A DNA stretch of 64,000 nucleotides, from the NCBI GenBank assembly GCA_943787745.1, contig CALSNJ010000007.1, positions 1 to 64,000 on the forward strand, given 5' to 3'. Below, in pieces: positions 51,447 through 60,262 of this stretch (position 1 is its first letter; every line of letters begins with the position of its first letter). The notes below the pieces were generated by a model. That model was not told where the DNA came from and did no database searches. It saw nothing but the letters and a program-made list of their open reading frames with translations. Position numbers and translations under genes: made by a program. Origin of the DNA: an uncultured Alphaproteobacteria bacterium. Lineage in GTDB: Bacteria; Pseudomonadota; Alphaproteobacteria; UBA6615.

Positions 51447-52856
51447 ATGACCATCAATAGTCAGACAGGTTCACTTCAGGCGATTGCCGAGGCGCTGCGT
51501 GACGGCTCTGTCTCGGCACGGGCTCTGGCTGAATCCGCGATTGAGAACCATGAGGCTCATGGCGGCAAATTGGCGGCCTACAAGACTTGGGACCCCGACC
51601 GACTGCGCGCCGAGGCTGGTGTCGCAGATGACGCGCTGGCTGCCGGAATTGATCTCGGACCGATGCAGGGCATCCCGGTTTCAGTCAAAGACCTTTACGG
51701 TGTGCGGGGATATCCGACATTTGCGGGCAGCCCACGTGAGTTGCCGCCAGAATGGCGTCATGAAGGCCCGGTGATCCGGGCGTTGCGGGGACAGCTCGCC
51801 ACCGTCTCGGGCAAAACACATACGGTGCAGTTCGCTTTCGGGGCGCTCGGCACCAACCCCCATTGGGGCACCCCGCACAATCCATGGGACGCCGATGAAC
51901 ATCGGGCGCCGGGCGGCTCGAGCGCCGGGGCCGGGGTCAGCCTGTGGGAGGGCTCTGCCTTACTGGCGCTTGGTACGGACACAGCAGGCTCGGTGCGTAT
52001 GCCGGCGAGCATGACCGGGACTGTTGGCGTGAAAACCACGGCCGGCCGCTGGTCGATCGAAGGCATTTCACCTTTGAGCCCAACTCTCGACACCCCCGGC
52101 ACCCTGACGCGCACCGTGGCCGATGCGGCGCTGGCCTTTTCCGTGATCGACCCTGCGACTGCCGCAGCCCCGGAAACTTTTCTGAATGCGGTTGAAAGTG
52201 CTGATGTGGGGGATTTCCGGATTGGCGTGTGCGAAGGATTCTTTGACGACTGTGAGCCAGGTATTGCCGAGGGCGTGCGCGCCGCTCTGGCCGAGCTTGA
52301 GGCGGCCGGCGCGCGTTTGGTCGACATCACCATCCCCCATCTTGATGAGGTCGACACGATTTTCCGCACCGGTGGATTGTCTGCCTATGAATTTGCCGGT
52401 TTTATTAGCGACGTACTGCCTGATTTCGTCGCTGATCTGGACCCGATGGTGGGATCGCGCTTTGACAAGATGACGGCGATGACCGCGAGTGACTATCTGA
52501 TCCGCCGTCGTCGGCTTGGAGTGTTGACCCAGGCTGCCCATGCCGCGATTTCTGACGTGCACGCCGTGGTTGGTCCGACCATCCCGATTACCCCGCCCCG
52601 TATCGATGATGTGCGCGAGCCTTCGCCCTATATGAAGGCCAATCTGATGGCGGCGCGGAACACCACTGCGGTCAATTTTCTGACCATGTGTGCGGTGACG
52701 ATACCGGTTGCACTGGATGCGGCCGGGATGCCCGTTGGGCTCCACATCATATGCCCGCAGGGAGAGGATGCGCGGTCGATTGCAATCGCGCGTGCCTTTG
52801 AAAAGCAGCTCGGGACGGCCCGGGAACGTCTCGGGCCACCGCCGCTCGGAGTCTAG
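51447..52856 (+). CDS. Amidase-signature family hydrolase
   Basis: 469 aa. Lys81 in GIPVSVKDLYGVRGYPT, Ser in HRAPGGSSAGAGVSLWEGS and nucleophile Ser in LGTDTAGSVRMPASMTGTVG complete the triad. It is GatA-like in length but not adjacent to gatB or gatC, so a catabolic amidase is likelier. A ribosome site GGGAGG lies upstream. Its stop shares CTAG with the convergent CitE-like gene. Confidence 0.92.
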   Translation: MTINSQTGSLQAIAEALRDGSVSARALAESAIENHEAHGGKLAAYKTWDPDRLRAEAGVADDALAAGIDLGPMQGIPVSVKDLYGVRGYPTFAGSPRELPPEWRHEGPVIRALRGQLATVSGKTHTVQFAFGALGTNPHWGTPHNPWDADEHRAPGGSSAGAGVSLWEGSALLALGTDTAGSVRMPASMTGTVGVKTTAGRWSIEGISPLSPTLDTPGTLTRTVADAALAFSVIDPATAAAPETFLNAVESADVGDFRIGVCEGFFDDCEPGIAEGVRAALAELEAAGARLVDITIPHLDEVDTIFRTGGLSAYEFAGFISDVLPDFVADLDPMVGSRFDKMTAMTASDYLIRRRRLGVLTQAAHAAISDVHAVVGPTIPITPPRIDDVREPSPYMKANLMAARNTTAVNFLTMCAVTIPVALDAAGMPVGLHIICPQGEDARSIAIARAFEKQLGTARERLGPPPLGV

Positions 52857-53698
52857 ATACGGACTGCCTTGGCCAGAATTCGTTCCATCGAGCGCAGCAC
52901 GGGCAGTTCGATCAGCTTGTTGTCGACAACGACGAGACCGGAATCCGCTTCGGCAAAGGCAGCAACCACCTTGCGGGCATAGGCGACCTGTTCGGCGCTG
53001 GGCGAGAAAATCTCGTTGATGATGCCGATTTGCTTGGGGTGGATCGAACCTTTGCCTGTGAAGCCAAGGCGTGCGCTGGCTTCGGCCTCCTGGCGCAATC
53101 CCGCTTCGTCACCCAGATCGAGCCATGGTACATCGATGACATCAATCCCGGCGCCTGCTGCGGCATGAACGACGCGCGAACGTGCGTACAGCAGTGGTTC
53201 CCAGCCGTACTCGCAGCGAAGATCGGCGGCCAGATCGACACCCCCGAACAGCAAGGCATCCACACGGTCGCTTGCCTGTGCAATCTCGTAGGCGGCTTCG
53301 AGTCCGGGATTGGTTTCGATAATGATCTGCAATCGGGTTTTGTGACCGGCAGCATCGAGCGCGTCGGCGACCCGCCGGACGTCGTCCGGCTTGTCGACCT
53401 TCGGCATCATGAGCGCAGGAGGCGGGGTTTGGGTCGCGAGTACGGCTTTGAGGTCGGCCTCACCTTCGGGTGACCCGAGCACATTGACGCGCACAATCCG
53501 TTCCACGCCGTCATCGTCCTGCGGCTCGGAGAAGATGCCCAGCATGTTTTCGCGCGCAATATCCTTGTGCTGCGGTGCCACGCCGTCTTCCAGCTCGACG
53601 CAGACGATATCGGCGCCCGACGCGAGCGCTTTTCCGAACATCGAGGGATCGGTGCCGGGTGAAAAAATGAAGCTGCGGCGGGACTGAATGACGGCCAT
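52853..53698 (-). CDS. HpcH/HpaI aldolase/CitE-like CoA-ester lyase
   Basis: 281 aa from ATG MAVIQSRRSFIFSPGTDPSM. GADIVCVELEDGVAPQHKDI, RIVRVNVLGSPEGEADLKAV, LQIIIETNPGLEAAYEIAQA and FTGKGSIHPKQIGIINEIF are the CitE/malyl-CoA lyase blocks with metal-binding Glu and Asp. These cleave or form malyl-CoA, citramalyl-CoA or similar. The substrate is unknown. The thioesterase lies upstream on the same strand. Confidence 0.92.
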   Translation of the reverse strand: MAVIQSRRSFIFSPGTDPSMFGKALASGADIVCVELEDGVAPQHKDIARENMLGIFSEPQDDDGVERIVRVNVLGSPEGEADLKAVLATQTPPPALMMPKVDKPDDVRRVADALDAAGHKTRLQIIIETNPGLEAAYEIAQASDRVDALLFGGVDLAADLRCEYGWEPLLYARSRVVHAAAGAGIDVIDVPWLDLGDEAGLRQEAEASARLGFTGKGSIHPKQIGIINEIFSPSAEQVAYARKVVAAFAEADSGLVVVDNKLIELPVLRSMERILAKAVRI

Positions 53699-53720
53699 GA
53701 TTGGATTCCTGTTTCTTGTT

Positions 53721-54146
53721 CTAGCGTGTGGCTTCAGGGGGAATTGAGTAGGTTCCCGTCGCATGCGCAACCATCTCGTCCAAGCCCTCTGAGTAAAGTG
53801 AAACCTCGATGACAGCCAGGCGTTTGCCGAGTTTGAGAACCCGGCATTCGGCAATCATGTCGACGGGTTCGGGTTTGCGCAGGAAGTTGATGTTGAGATT
53901 GGTTGTGACAGCGAGCGCGACATTGCCGATCGCGCCCAGCACTGCGGCGTACATGCCGTAGTCGGTCAGGGCCATCATTGCCGGGCCACTGATTGTTCCG
54001 CCCGGACGTGTCAGGGAGGCATTGAAGGGAAGCCGCACGCGTGCCGTCCCGTCGCCGATCTCCTCGGCGTGGCAGCCGTTCTCGGTCGCCAGCGGAAGCT
54101 CCATGCGGGTGAGCTCGTTGAATTCTTCGATGGAAATACCGGGCAT
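53721..54146 (-). CDS. PaaI-family hotdog thioesterase
   Basis: 141 aa. RVRLPFNASLTRPGGTISGP then AMMALTDYGMYAAVLGAIGN is the hotdog helix with the catalytic Asp, and TTNLNINFLRKPEPVDMIAE the following strand. It hydrolyses acyl-CoA thioesters. It lies 22 bases upstream of the CitE-like gene, which it precedes in one operon; together they suggest CoA-ester catabolism. Confidence 0.9.
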   Translation of the reverse strand: MPGISIEEFNELTRMELPLATENGCHAEEIGDGTARVRLPFNASLTRPGGTISGPAMMALTDYGMYAAVLGAIGNVALAVTTNLNINFLRKPEPVDMIAECRVLKLGKRLAVIEVSLYSEGLDEMVAHATGTYSIPPEATR

Positions 54147-54274
54147 GAATATTCTCGATGGCGACAGGGTAAATGCAATCTAGCGCGACGGGTTTGTGTC
54201 GCAAAGTCGCCATGCTAACCTTTGCTCAAGCCCGGGTCGGGCAACTCAATCAAAAAATTTGGGGAGTGTATTCG

Positions 54275-55276
54275 ATGTTGAATGTTGCCGTTGTCGGACT
54301 GGGTTGGTGGGGCGCGCATGTCGCTGGAGAACTCAAATCCAGTCGAAAAATCAATGTAATCCGTGGTGTTGAGGTCAAACCGACAGCCGCTATTCGTCGG
54401 CTGGCCAAGGACAAGGGTTTCAAGCTGCTGACCGATTATCAGGACGCACTCGATGATCCCGAAGTCGAAGGCGTGATCCTGACGACACCGCATTCCACAC
54501 ACGAAGATCTGGTGCTGCGCGCGGTGAAAGCGAACAAGCAGGTGTTCTGTGAGAAGCCACTTTCGCTGACGGCGGCCAGCGCCAAGCGCATGGTTCGTGC
54601 ATGCGAGAAAAAGGGCCTTGTTCTCGGCCTTGGGCATGAACGGCGCTACGAGACGGCGATGGAAAAGCTCCTCGAAATGGTCGCAAAGAAGCAGCTTGGT
54701 ACGGTCCTTGCCGTGGAGGCCAACTTTTCCCATGACAAGTTCAAGCCCATGAAAAAGGACAACTGGCGCGGCAATCCCAAGGATGCGCCAGCAGCTGGTT
54801 GGACTGGCATGGGCGTGCATCTGACAGATTTGTTCATCAGCATGTTCGGACCCATCCAGCAAATTCGCGCGATCTCTGATCGCCGTGTTCTGAACTTGCC
54901 CAGCGGAGACGTCGCATCCACCCAGTTCACCTTCAAGGACGGAACCATGGGGACGATTAACGTGGTTTCTGCCACGCCGTTCTACGGTCGTCTTACAGTC
55001 TTTGGTGACAAAGCCTGGGTGGACATCCACGAGATGGCACATCCCGAGAACCCGGGTGACACGCATATGTATATCGGCACGGCCGACGGCAAACGGACCA
55101 AGAAGGTCTACAAGCCACGCGACACGGTGAAGATGAACTTCGAAGCCTGGGCCGATGCGGTCTCCGGCAAGAAGCCTTATCGTTTCACCAATGAGGAGCG
55201 GATTGCCAATGTGGCCGTGCTCGAAGCTCTTGCGACTTCGACGAAAACGGGTAAGCCCGAACGCGTGCGCAACTAG
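54275..55276 (+). CDS. Gfo/Idh/MocA-family oxidoreductase
   Basis: 333 aa from ATG MLNVAVVGLGWWGAHVAGEL after GGGGAG; upstream codons lack homology. The Rossmann GLGWWG binds NAD(P), FCEKPLSLTAASAKRMVRAC is the EKP catalytic-Lys motif, and GWTGMGVHLTDLFISMFGPI the His helix. Enzymes act on sugars, inositols or dihydrodiols. An LLM flavoprotein follows 25 bases on. Confidence 0.93.
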   Translation: MLNVAVVGLGWWGAHVAGELKSSRKINVIRGVEVKPTAAIRRLAKDKGFKLLTDYQDALDDPEVEGVILTTPHSTHEDLVLRAVKANKQVFCEKPLSLTAASAKRMVRACEKKGLVLGLGHERRYETAMEKLLEMVAKKQLGTVLAVEANFSHDKFKPMKKDNWRGNPKDAPAAGWTGMGVHLTDLFISMFGPIQQIRAISDRRVLNLPSGDVASTQFTFKDGTMGTINVVSATPFYGRLTVFGDKAWVDIHEMAHPENPGDTHMYIGTADGKRTKKVYKPRDTVKMNFEAWADAVSGKKPYRFTNEERIANVAVLEALATSTKTGKPERVRN

Positions 55277-55301
55277 CGCGCTCGTGTTGGGATTGTAGAC
55301 G

Positions 55302-56306
55302 ATGAAATTCGGATTGTTTGGCGGGGCCTCCTCGCGCCGTGGCGGCGTCGCACGCGACAGCACCCAGGGGTACCGGGATTTCATCGACTACATCGTTGAG
55401 GCTGAGGATCTTGATTATCACTCGGTCTTTCTTGTGGAGCACCATTTCACCGGGTTCGGGCAGGTTTCAGCCTCGCTCAATTTGCTGACCTATCTGGCCG
55501 CGCGCACCCAGCGTATGCGTCTGGGCACAGCCGTGGTTGTCTTGCCCTGGCATAATCCGGTGCTGCTGGCTGAGCAGGCGGCCACGGTGGATTTGCTTTC
55601 GGGTGGACGGCTGGATTTTGGGGTTGGCAAAGGCTATCGCGCAAATGAGTTTCACGGCTTTAACGTGAAGGCCGACGAGGCGCAGGAGCTTTTTCTTGAG
55701 TCTCTTGATGTCATTCGCCGGGCCTGGAAGTCCGAAGAACGCTTTACCCATATTGGCAAGCACTGGACCTTTCAGGACATTGTGGTCGAGCCGCCGCCAA
55801 TCCAGCGCCCGCATCCACCGCTTTGGTTGGCTGCAGGCAGTGAAGAGGGCCTGAACTGGGCGGCACAGAATGAGTTCAACTTGTTGCTGGACCAGATCGC
55901 GTCCTTTGACACGATCCAGGAACGGTTCGCGACGTATCGTGGCGCCGTCGAGGCGGCGGGCCGGACATTCGATCCGATGAATGTGGCCGTGGCCCGCGCG
56001 TTACACATCACCCGCAACGAGACCGAACGCGAAGAGGCCCATCAGCAGCGTTCGCGTTTGCTGAGCGGAATATCGCGGCTGTCGCGTATTCGTGAGGGCG
56101 GTGGCCCGCAATCCACGATGTTGCAATACAACGACACACGGTTGGCGACCGAGGAAGGAGCCCTGATCGGCCCGCCCGAGGAAATCATCGATCGGCTGCA
56201 ACGGATGCGTGATGGCGGGATCGAATATGTGCTGCTGATCGACATCACCGGCTCACGGGATTCCCTGCGAACCTTCCGCGACGAAGTGATGCCGGCGCTG
56301 CAATAG
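55302..56306 (+). CDS. LLM-class flavin-dependent oxidoreductase
   Basis: 334 aa. YHSVFLVEHHFTGFGQVSAS is the paired-His flavin segment, TQRMRLGTAVVVLPWHNPVL the following strand, and GGRLDFGVGKGYRANEFHGF the flavin-phosphate loop of the luciferase-like barrel. An FMN- or F420-linked monooxygenase with unknown substrate. Its partial paralogue lies at the left window edge. A terminator follows. Confidence 0.93.
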   Translation: MKFGLFGGASSRRGGVARDSTQGYRDFIDYIVEAEDLDYHSVFLVEHHFTGFGQVSASLNLLTYLAARTQRMRLGTAVVVLPWHNPVLLAEQAATVDLLSGGRLDFGVGKGYRANEFHGFNVKADEAQELFLESLDVIRRAWKSEERFTHIGKHWTFQDIVVEPPPIQRPHPPLWLAAGSEEGLNWAAQNEFNLLLDQIASFDTIQERFATYRGAVEAAGRTFDPMNVAVARALHITRNETEREEAHQQRSRLLSGISRLSRIREGGGPQSTMLQYNDTRLATEEGALIGPPEEIIDRLQRMRDGGIEYVLLIDITGSRDSLRTFRDEVMPALQ

Positions 56307-56328
56307 CAGGGATGTCAGAAACACAAAA

Positions 56329-56354
56329 AAGGGCCGCACGATTGTGCGGCCCTT
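56329..56354. terminator. Bidirectional rho-independent terminator
   Basis: AAGGGCCGCAC and GTGCGGCCCTT pair around GATT, with an A-run on the left. It can end both the LLM gene and the convergent FAH gene. Confidence 0.88.
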
Positions 56355-56380
56355 ATCGTTTGTCGGTCTGAGGGTGCGGC

Positions 56381-57235
56381 TTACTTGGACTTGCCGTTCC
56401 AACTGACGACCTTGTTCTTGTGCTCGCCCAGGCCATCGATGCCCATGGTGATGACATCCCCGGGCTTGAGGAATTTCGGCTTCGGCTTCATGCCCAGCCC
56501 GACACCCGAAGGCGTACCGGAATAGATCACGTCACCGGGGTGCAGTGTGATCATGTTGCTGAGATAGCTGATGATCTCGGCGCAGGAGAAGATCATGTCC
56601 TTGGTGGTTTCTTCCTGCATGCGCTCGCCGTTGACGTCGAGCCAAACATTCAGGCGCTGCGGGTTGGGAACTTCATCCGTTGTCACCAGCCACGGACCGA
56701 GCGGACCGAAGGTGTCCGAGCTCTTGCCCTTGACCCATTGTCCGCCGCTTTCGATCTGGTACTTGCGTTCGGACACGTCATTGCCCGCGGCATAACCGGC
56801 GACATATTTCAGCGCGTCTTTCTTGCTGACATACTGCGCCTTGCGGCCCATCACGAAGCAAAGCTCGACTTCCCAGTCACCCTTCTTGGCGCCCTTCGGC
56901 AGAACGATGCGATCATTCGGGCCGGTGAGCGGGCAGGTCTTGGTGAACAGGATGGGCTCGGACGGAATCTTCATTCCGGCTTCGGCGGCGTGTTTGGCGT
57001 AGTTCAGGCCGATGGCGAAAACGCGACGTTCGACAACCGGGGAACCAATGCGCGGACGACCCTTGACCAACGGCAGACGCTTGGGGTCGCGCTTGCGGAT
57101 GGCAGCGAGGCCACGCGGCGAAAGCACGTCCGGCGTAATGTCGTCGATGACCTTGGACAGGTCGCGGATGTTTCCGTTGTCATCCAGAAGGCCCGGTTTT
57201 TCTTTACCGGCAGGTCCGTAGCGCAAAAGTTTCAT
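56381..57235 (-). CDS. Fumarylacetoacetate hydrolase-family protein
   Basis: 284 aa. VFAIGLNYAKHAAEAGMKIP, DWEVELCFVMGRKAQYVSKK, GYAAGNDVSERKYQIESGGQ and LHPGDVIYSGTPSGVGLGMK are the FAH metal and active-site blocks. This one lacks the extended N-terminal domain beyond LLRYGPAGKEKPGLLDD and resembles ureidoglycolate lyase/2-hydroxyhepta-diene isomerase types. It is distinct from the homologue at 16238-17185. DOPA-dioxygenase-like protein lies 151 bases upstream on the same strand. Confidence 0.92.
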   Translation of the reverse strand: MKLLRYGPAGKEKPGLLDDNGNIRDLSKVIDDITPDVLSPRGLAAIRKRDPKRLPLVKGRPRIGSPVVERRVFAIGLNYAKHAAEAGMKIPSEPILFTKTCPLTGPNDRIVLPKGAKKGDWEVELCFVMGRKAQYVSKKDALKYVAGYAAGNDVSERKYQIESGGQWVKGKSSDTFGPLGPWLVTTDEVPNPQRLNVWLDVNGERMQEETTKDMIFSCAEIISYLSNMITLHPGDVIYSGTPSGVGLGMKPKPKFLKPGDVITMGIDGLGEHKNKVVSWNGKSK

Positions 57236-57386
57236 GGTTCACTCTCCCAATAATTCTGATGAGCTGCACCCGAATGGGCGAGCACGTTCAATCTCGGCGC
57301 GAGTTGTAACGCGCTTGAAAGAGCTTGGAAACCGTTCCTTTGGAGCCGAAGCGACGGCCCCGGGGGTGGTGATGGACCCCGGTGGG

Positions 57387-57728
57387 CTAGCGCAGGCTGT
57401 CGAGGTTGAGTTCAACACTGTTGCCGAGCCACATCACGTGGGTGGAGTGGTCGGCAATTGCGTCGCCGGTCTCGGGGTGCAACAGAATTGTCAGGTCGCG
57501 TCGGTTGAGCGCGAGCCAGGGAACGAGGCTTGCAAAGAGGTCAGTTTCGAAGGCGACCTGATAGCTCCAGCATGGGTGTGGTCCGACCGGCTTGTCGTGC
57601 CAGCGTCCGAGAACGGTGTCGAACTGCGCATCGATTCCGGCGCGCAAGGTTTCAGCATCGGCCTTGGTCTCGGCGTCATAATAGATATGGGCGTGGTAGC
57701 CGGAAATTTCGGAGGGAGCGTTCTTCAT
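57387..57728 (-). CDS. DOPA 4,5-dioxygenase-family protein
   Basis: 113 aa. GYHAHIYYDAETKADAETLR, VGPHPCWSYQVAFETDLFAS and LLHPETGDAIADHSTHVMWL hold the conserved histidines of the family named for the betalain enzyme; bacterial members are small, and some cleave catechol-type rings extradiol. Substrate unknown. The EgtB gene diverges from it over a 255-bp gap holding nothing clear. Confidence 0.9.
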   Translation of the reverse strand: MKNAPSEISGYHAHIYYDAETKADAETLRAGIDAQFDTVLGRWHDKPVGPHPCWSYQVAFETDLFASLVPWLALNRRDLTILLHPETGDAIADHSTHVMWLGNSVELNLDSLR

Positions 57729-57983
57729 AGGGAGAAACTAGTTCCTTGTGGCCGCCCGTCAACGATCTTGAGGGCAAATTCTGCAAAATTCTCCCGAACT
57801 GCTGTTGACGGCCCGAGAACCGGCTTGGTTTACTTACGCCGACTGCTGCGTGTGGCTTTTGGGCCGGGCGTGTTTCGATCCGTGAATGTTGCTAGGTGAT
57901 TCAACCACCATTTGCTGCGCGCGCGGGGAGGCGTCCCGGAGACGCGGTCAAGCGGGATGCAGGCGCCAACAGGAGATGCCCCT

Positions 57984-59282
57984 GTGACAGTCTCTGGCCC
58001 GGAACCGGCCATTCTCGACGCGCATCCGCGCGACCGGGATCAGCTTCTAGAACACTTCAACTGGGTACGCGGTGAGACCGAGCGCCTGGCGGCACCGCTG
58101 TCGCCAGAAGATCAGGTCGTACAATCCATGCCGGATGCCAGCCCGACCAAGTGGCATCGCGCGCATATGACATGGTTTTTTGAAACCATGGTTCTCTCGC
58201 CGTTCCTGACTGACTATGAGCCGCTCGATCCGCATTATACGTTTCTGTTCAATTCCTATTACGACACGGTTGGTGCGCGACACCCGCGCCCGGACCGGGG
58301 GCTTCTGACGCGCCCAAGCGCGGATGCCGTCACGGCGTATCGCGGTTATGTCGATACCGGTATGCGGAAATTTATTGCGAATGCGGATGCCGATGTCTGG
58401 GCCGAAGCCGCCCCGCTTATTGTTTTGGGTTTGCATCACGAACAGCAGCATCAGGAACTGATCCTGATGGATATTCTGCACGCATTTTCCAGAAATAGCG
58501 TCGCACCGGCCTACCAGACCTATCGGGCTGCACCTGCGCGCAAGATGCCAGAGCTGCGCTGGCATGACCACGAGGGTGGCTTGGTCGAGATCGGACATGC
58601 GGGCAGCAATTTTGCTTTCGACAATGAAGGCCCGCGCCACAAGGTCCATTTGGAATCGTTTGCGCTGGCGTCACGGCTGGTGACAAACGGCGAGTGGAAA
58701 GAGTTTATGGCCGATGGTGGCTATCAGCATCCTGCGCATTGGCTTTCAGATGGCTGGGCGGCCGTCGGGACCGAAGGGTGGACAGCACCTCTTTACTGGC
58801 AAGATGTTGATGGTGAATGGATGACCATGTCTCTGTCGGGCTTGCAGCACATTAATGATCAGGCCCCGGTGTGCCATGTTAGCCTGTATGAGGCTGACGC
58901 CTATGCCCGCTGGGCTGGGAAACGCTTACCGCGAGAGGCGGAGTGGGAGGCATTTGCTGCACAGCAGGACGTTTCGGGAAACTTCCTCGGGTCTGGGCTT
59001 TTGCGCACAACGCCCGCAACGGATGAGGCATCCGAGCAGCCGGAACAGATGTTTGGGGATGTCTGGGAGTGGACACAGAGCCCATATGTTCCATATCCCG
59101 GGTTCAAGCCCGTTACGGGCGCCGTCGGTGAGTACAACGGAAAATTTATGGCCAATCAGTTTGTTTTACGCGGCGGTGCCTGCGTGACCCCGGAGGGTCA
59201 TGCGCGCGCGACCTATCGGAACTTCTTCTATCCACCCATGCGGTGGATGTTCGCGGGTGTACGTCTGGCAGATGACCGATGA
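57984..59282 (+). CDS. egtB: Ergothioneine biosynthesis sulfoxide synthase EgtB
   Basis: 432 aa from a GTG nine bases after AGGAG; an ATG at 57957 would add nine residues. The DinB-like N-terminus has SPTKWHRAHMTWFFETMVLS and GLHHEQQHQELILMDILHAF, the three His ligands for iron. The C-terminal FGE-sulfatase domain includes VCHVSLYEADAYARWAGKRL and FGDVWEWTQSPY. EgtB joins hercynine to a thiol donor with O2. It overlaps egtD by ATGA. Confidence 0.92.
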   Translation: MTVSGPEPAILDAHPRDRDQLLEHFNWVRGETERLAAPLSPEDQVVQSMPDASPTKWHRAHMTWFFETMVLSPFLTDYEPLDPHYTFLFNSYYDTVGARHPRPDRGLLTRPSADAVTAYRGYVDTGMRKFIANADADVWAEAAPLIVLGLHHEQQHQELILMDILHAFSRNSVAPAYQTYRAAPARKMPELRWHDHEGGLVEIGHAGSNFAFDNEGPRHKVHLESFALASRLVTNGEWKEFMADGGYQHPAHWLSDGWAAVGTEGWTAPLYWQDVDGEWMTMSLSGLQHINDQAPVCHVSLYEADAYARWAGKRLPREAEWEAFAAQQDVSGNFLGSGLLRTTPATDEASEQPEQMFGDVWEWTQSPYVPYPGFKPVTGAVGEYNGKFMANQFVLRGGACVTPEGHARATYRNFFYPPMRWMFAGVRLADDR

Positions 59283-60262
59283 GTAGCGCGACACAGGAAG
59301 CGCTGGGGCCACTCCATGATTATGTGGAGTATGACCATGCATCCGACAATTTTCGTGACGATGTTCTCCATGGTTTGCGTCAGTCGCCGAAACGATTGCC
59401 GAGCAAGTACTTCTATGACGAACGTGGTTCGCAGCTGTTTGACGATATTTGCGAGCTGCCGGAGTACTATCCAACGCGGACGGAGATGGCGCTTTTGCGC
59501 ACGATCTCTGCGGATGTTGCGGCATTGGTCGGTGAGGGTGCGACGGTCATCGAGTTCGGCAGCGGATCGAGTACGAAAATCCGGATTCTGCTTGATGCGC
59601 TCAACGCGCCGGCTGCTTATGTCCCCGTCGATATCTCACGCGAGCATCTTTTGATGTCAGCCAAGGGTCTGGCCGACAGTTATGCAGACCTGCGTGTCGT
59701 GCCGGTTTGTGCGGATTATACAAAGCCATTCGATGTTCCAGATATCGAAGGCGAGAAAGTCCGCGCAGGATTTTTCCCGGGTTCCACGATCGGCAACTTC
59801 ACCCGCAGCGAAGCGGTGTCGTTCCTGCATGCCGCGGCGTTGGATCTGGGGCACAACAATGGTCTGCTGATCGGTGTGGATTTGCGCAAGGATGAGGAGG
59901 TCCTTCGCGCGGCTTACAATGATTCAGCAGGCGTGACAGCGGCCTTTAATCTGAACCTTCTTCACCGGATCAACCGGGAGCTTGAGGGGGATTTCGATGT
60001 GGAAGCATTCTCACATGACGCACGCTGGGTCCCGGAATACGGACGGATCGAGATGCATCTGGTGAGTGCACGCACGCAGGATGTCAGGGTGGGGGAGGAG
60101 ACTTTCCACTTCGAGGCCGGTGAGAGTATCCACACCGAGGATTCCCACAAATACGATATTGAAGGGTTCAAAGCGCTCGCCGCAGAAGCTGGCTGGAACA
60201 GCATCGAGTGCTGGACCGATTCTGACGCGCTGTTTTCGATCCACCTGCTTCGGGTGGCCTAA
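59279..60262 (+). CDS. egtD: L-histidine N-alpha-methyltransferase EgtD
   Basis: 327 aa. LPSKYFYDERGSQLFDDICE and LPEYYPTRTEMALL start the family fold; VIEFGSGSSTKIRILLDAL is the SAM site, FFPGSTIGNFTRSEAVSFLH is diagnostic, and GESIHTEDSHKYDIEGFKAL the substrate region. It trimethylates histidine to hercynine for EgtB. It overlaps egtB by four bases and pyrD (convergent) by four. Confidence 0.94.
   Translation: MSSATQEALGPLHDYVEYDHASDNFRDDVLHGLRQSPKRLPSKYFYDERGSQLFDDICELPEYYPTRTEMALLRTISADVAALVGEGATVIEFGSGSSTKIRILLDALNAPAAYVPVDISREHLLMSAKGLADSYADLRVVPVCADYTKPFDVPDIEGEKVRAGFFPGSTIGNFTRSEAVSFLHAAALDLGHNNGLLIGVDLRKDEEVLRAAYNDSAGVTAAFNLNLLHRINRELEGDFDVEAFSHDARWVPEYGRIEMHLVSARTQDVRVGEETFHFEAGESIHTEDSHKYDIEGFKALAAEAGWNSIECWTDSDALFSIHLLRVA

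Noticed and set aside
56420-57253. A 277-codon plus-strand frame across the FAH gene
   Set aside because: The minus strand encodes the FAH fold with its metal motifs; the plus frame is a shadow.
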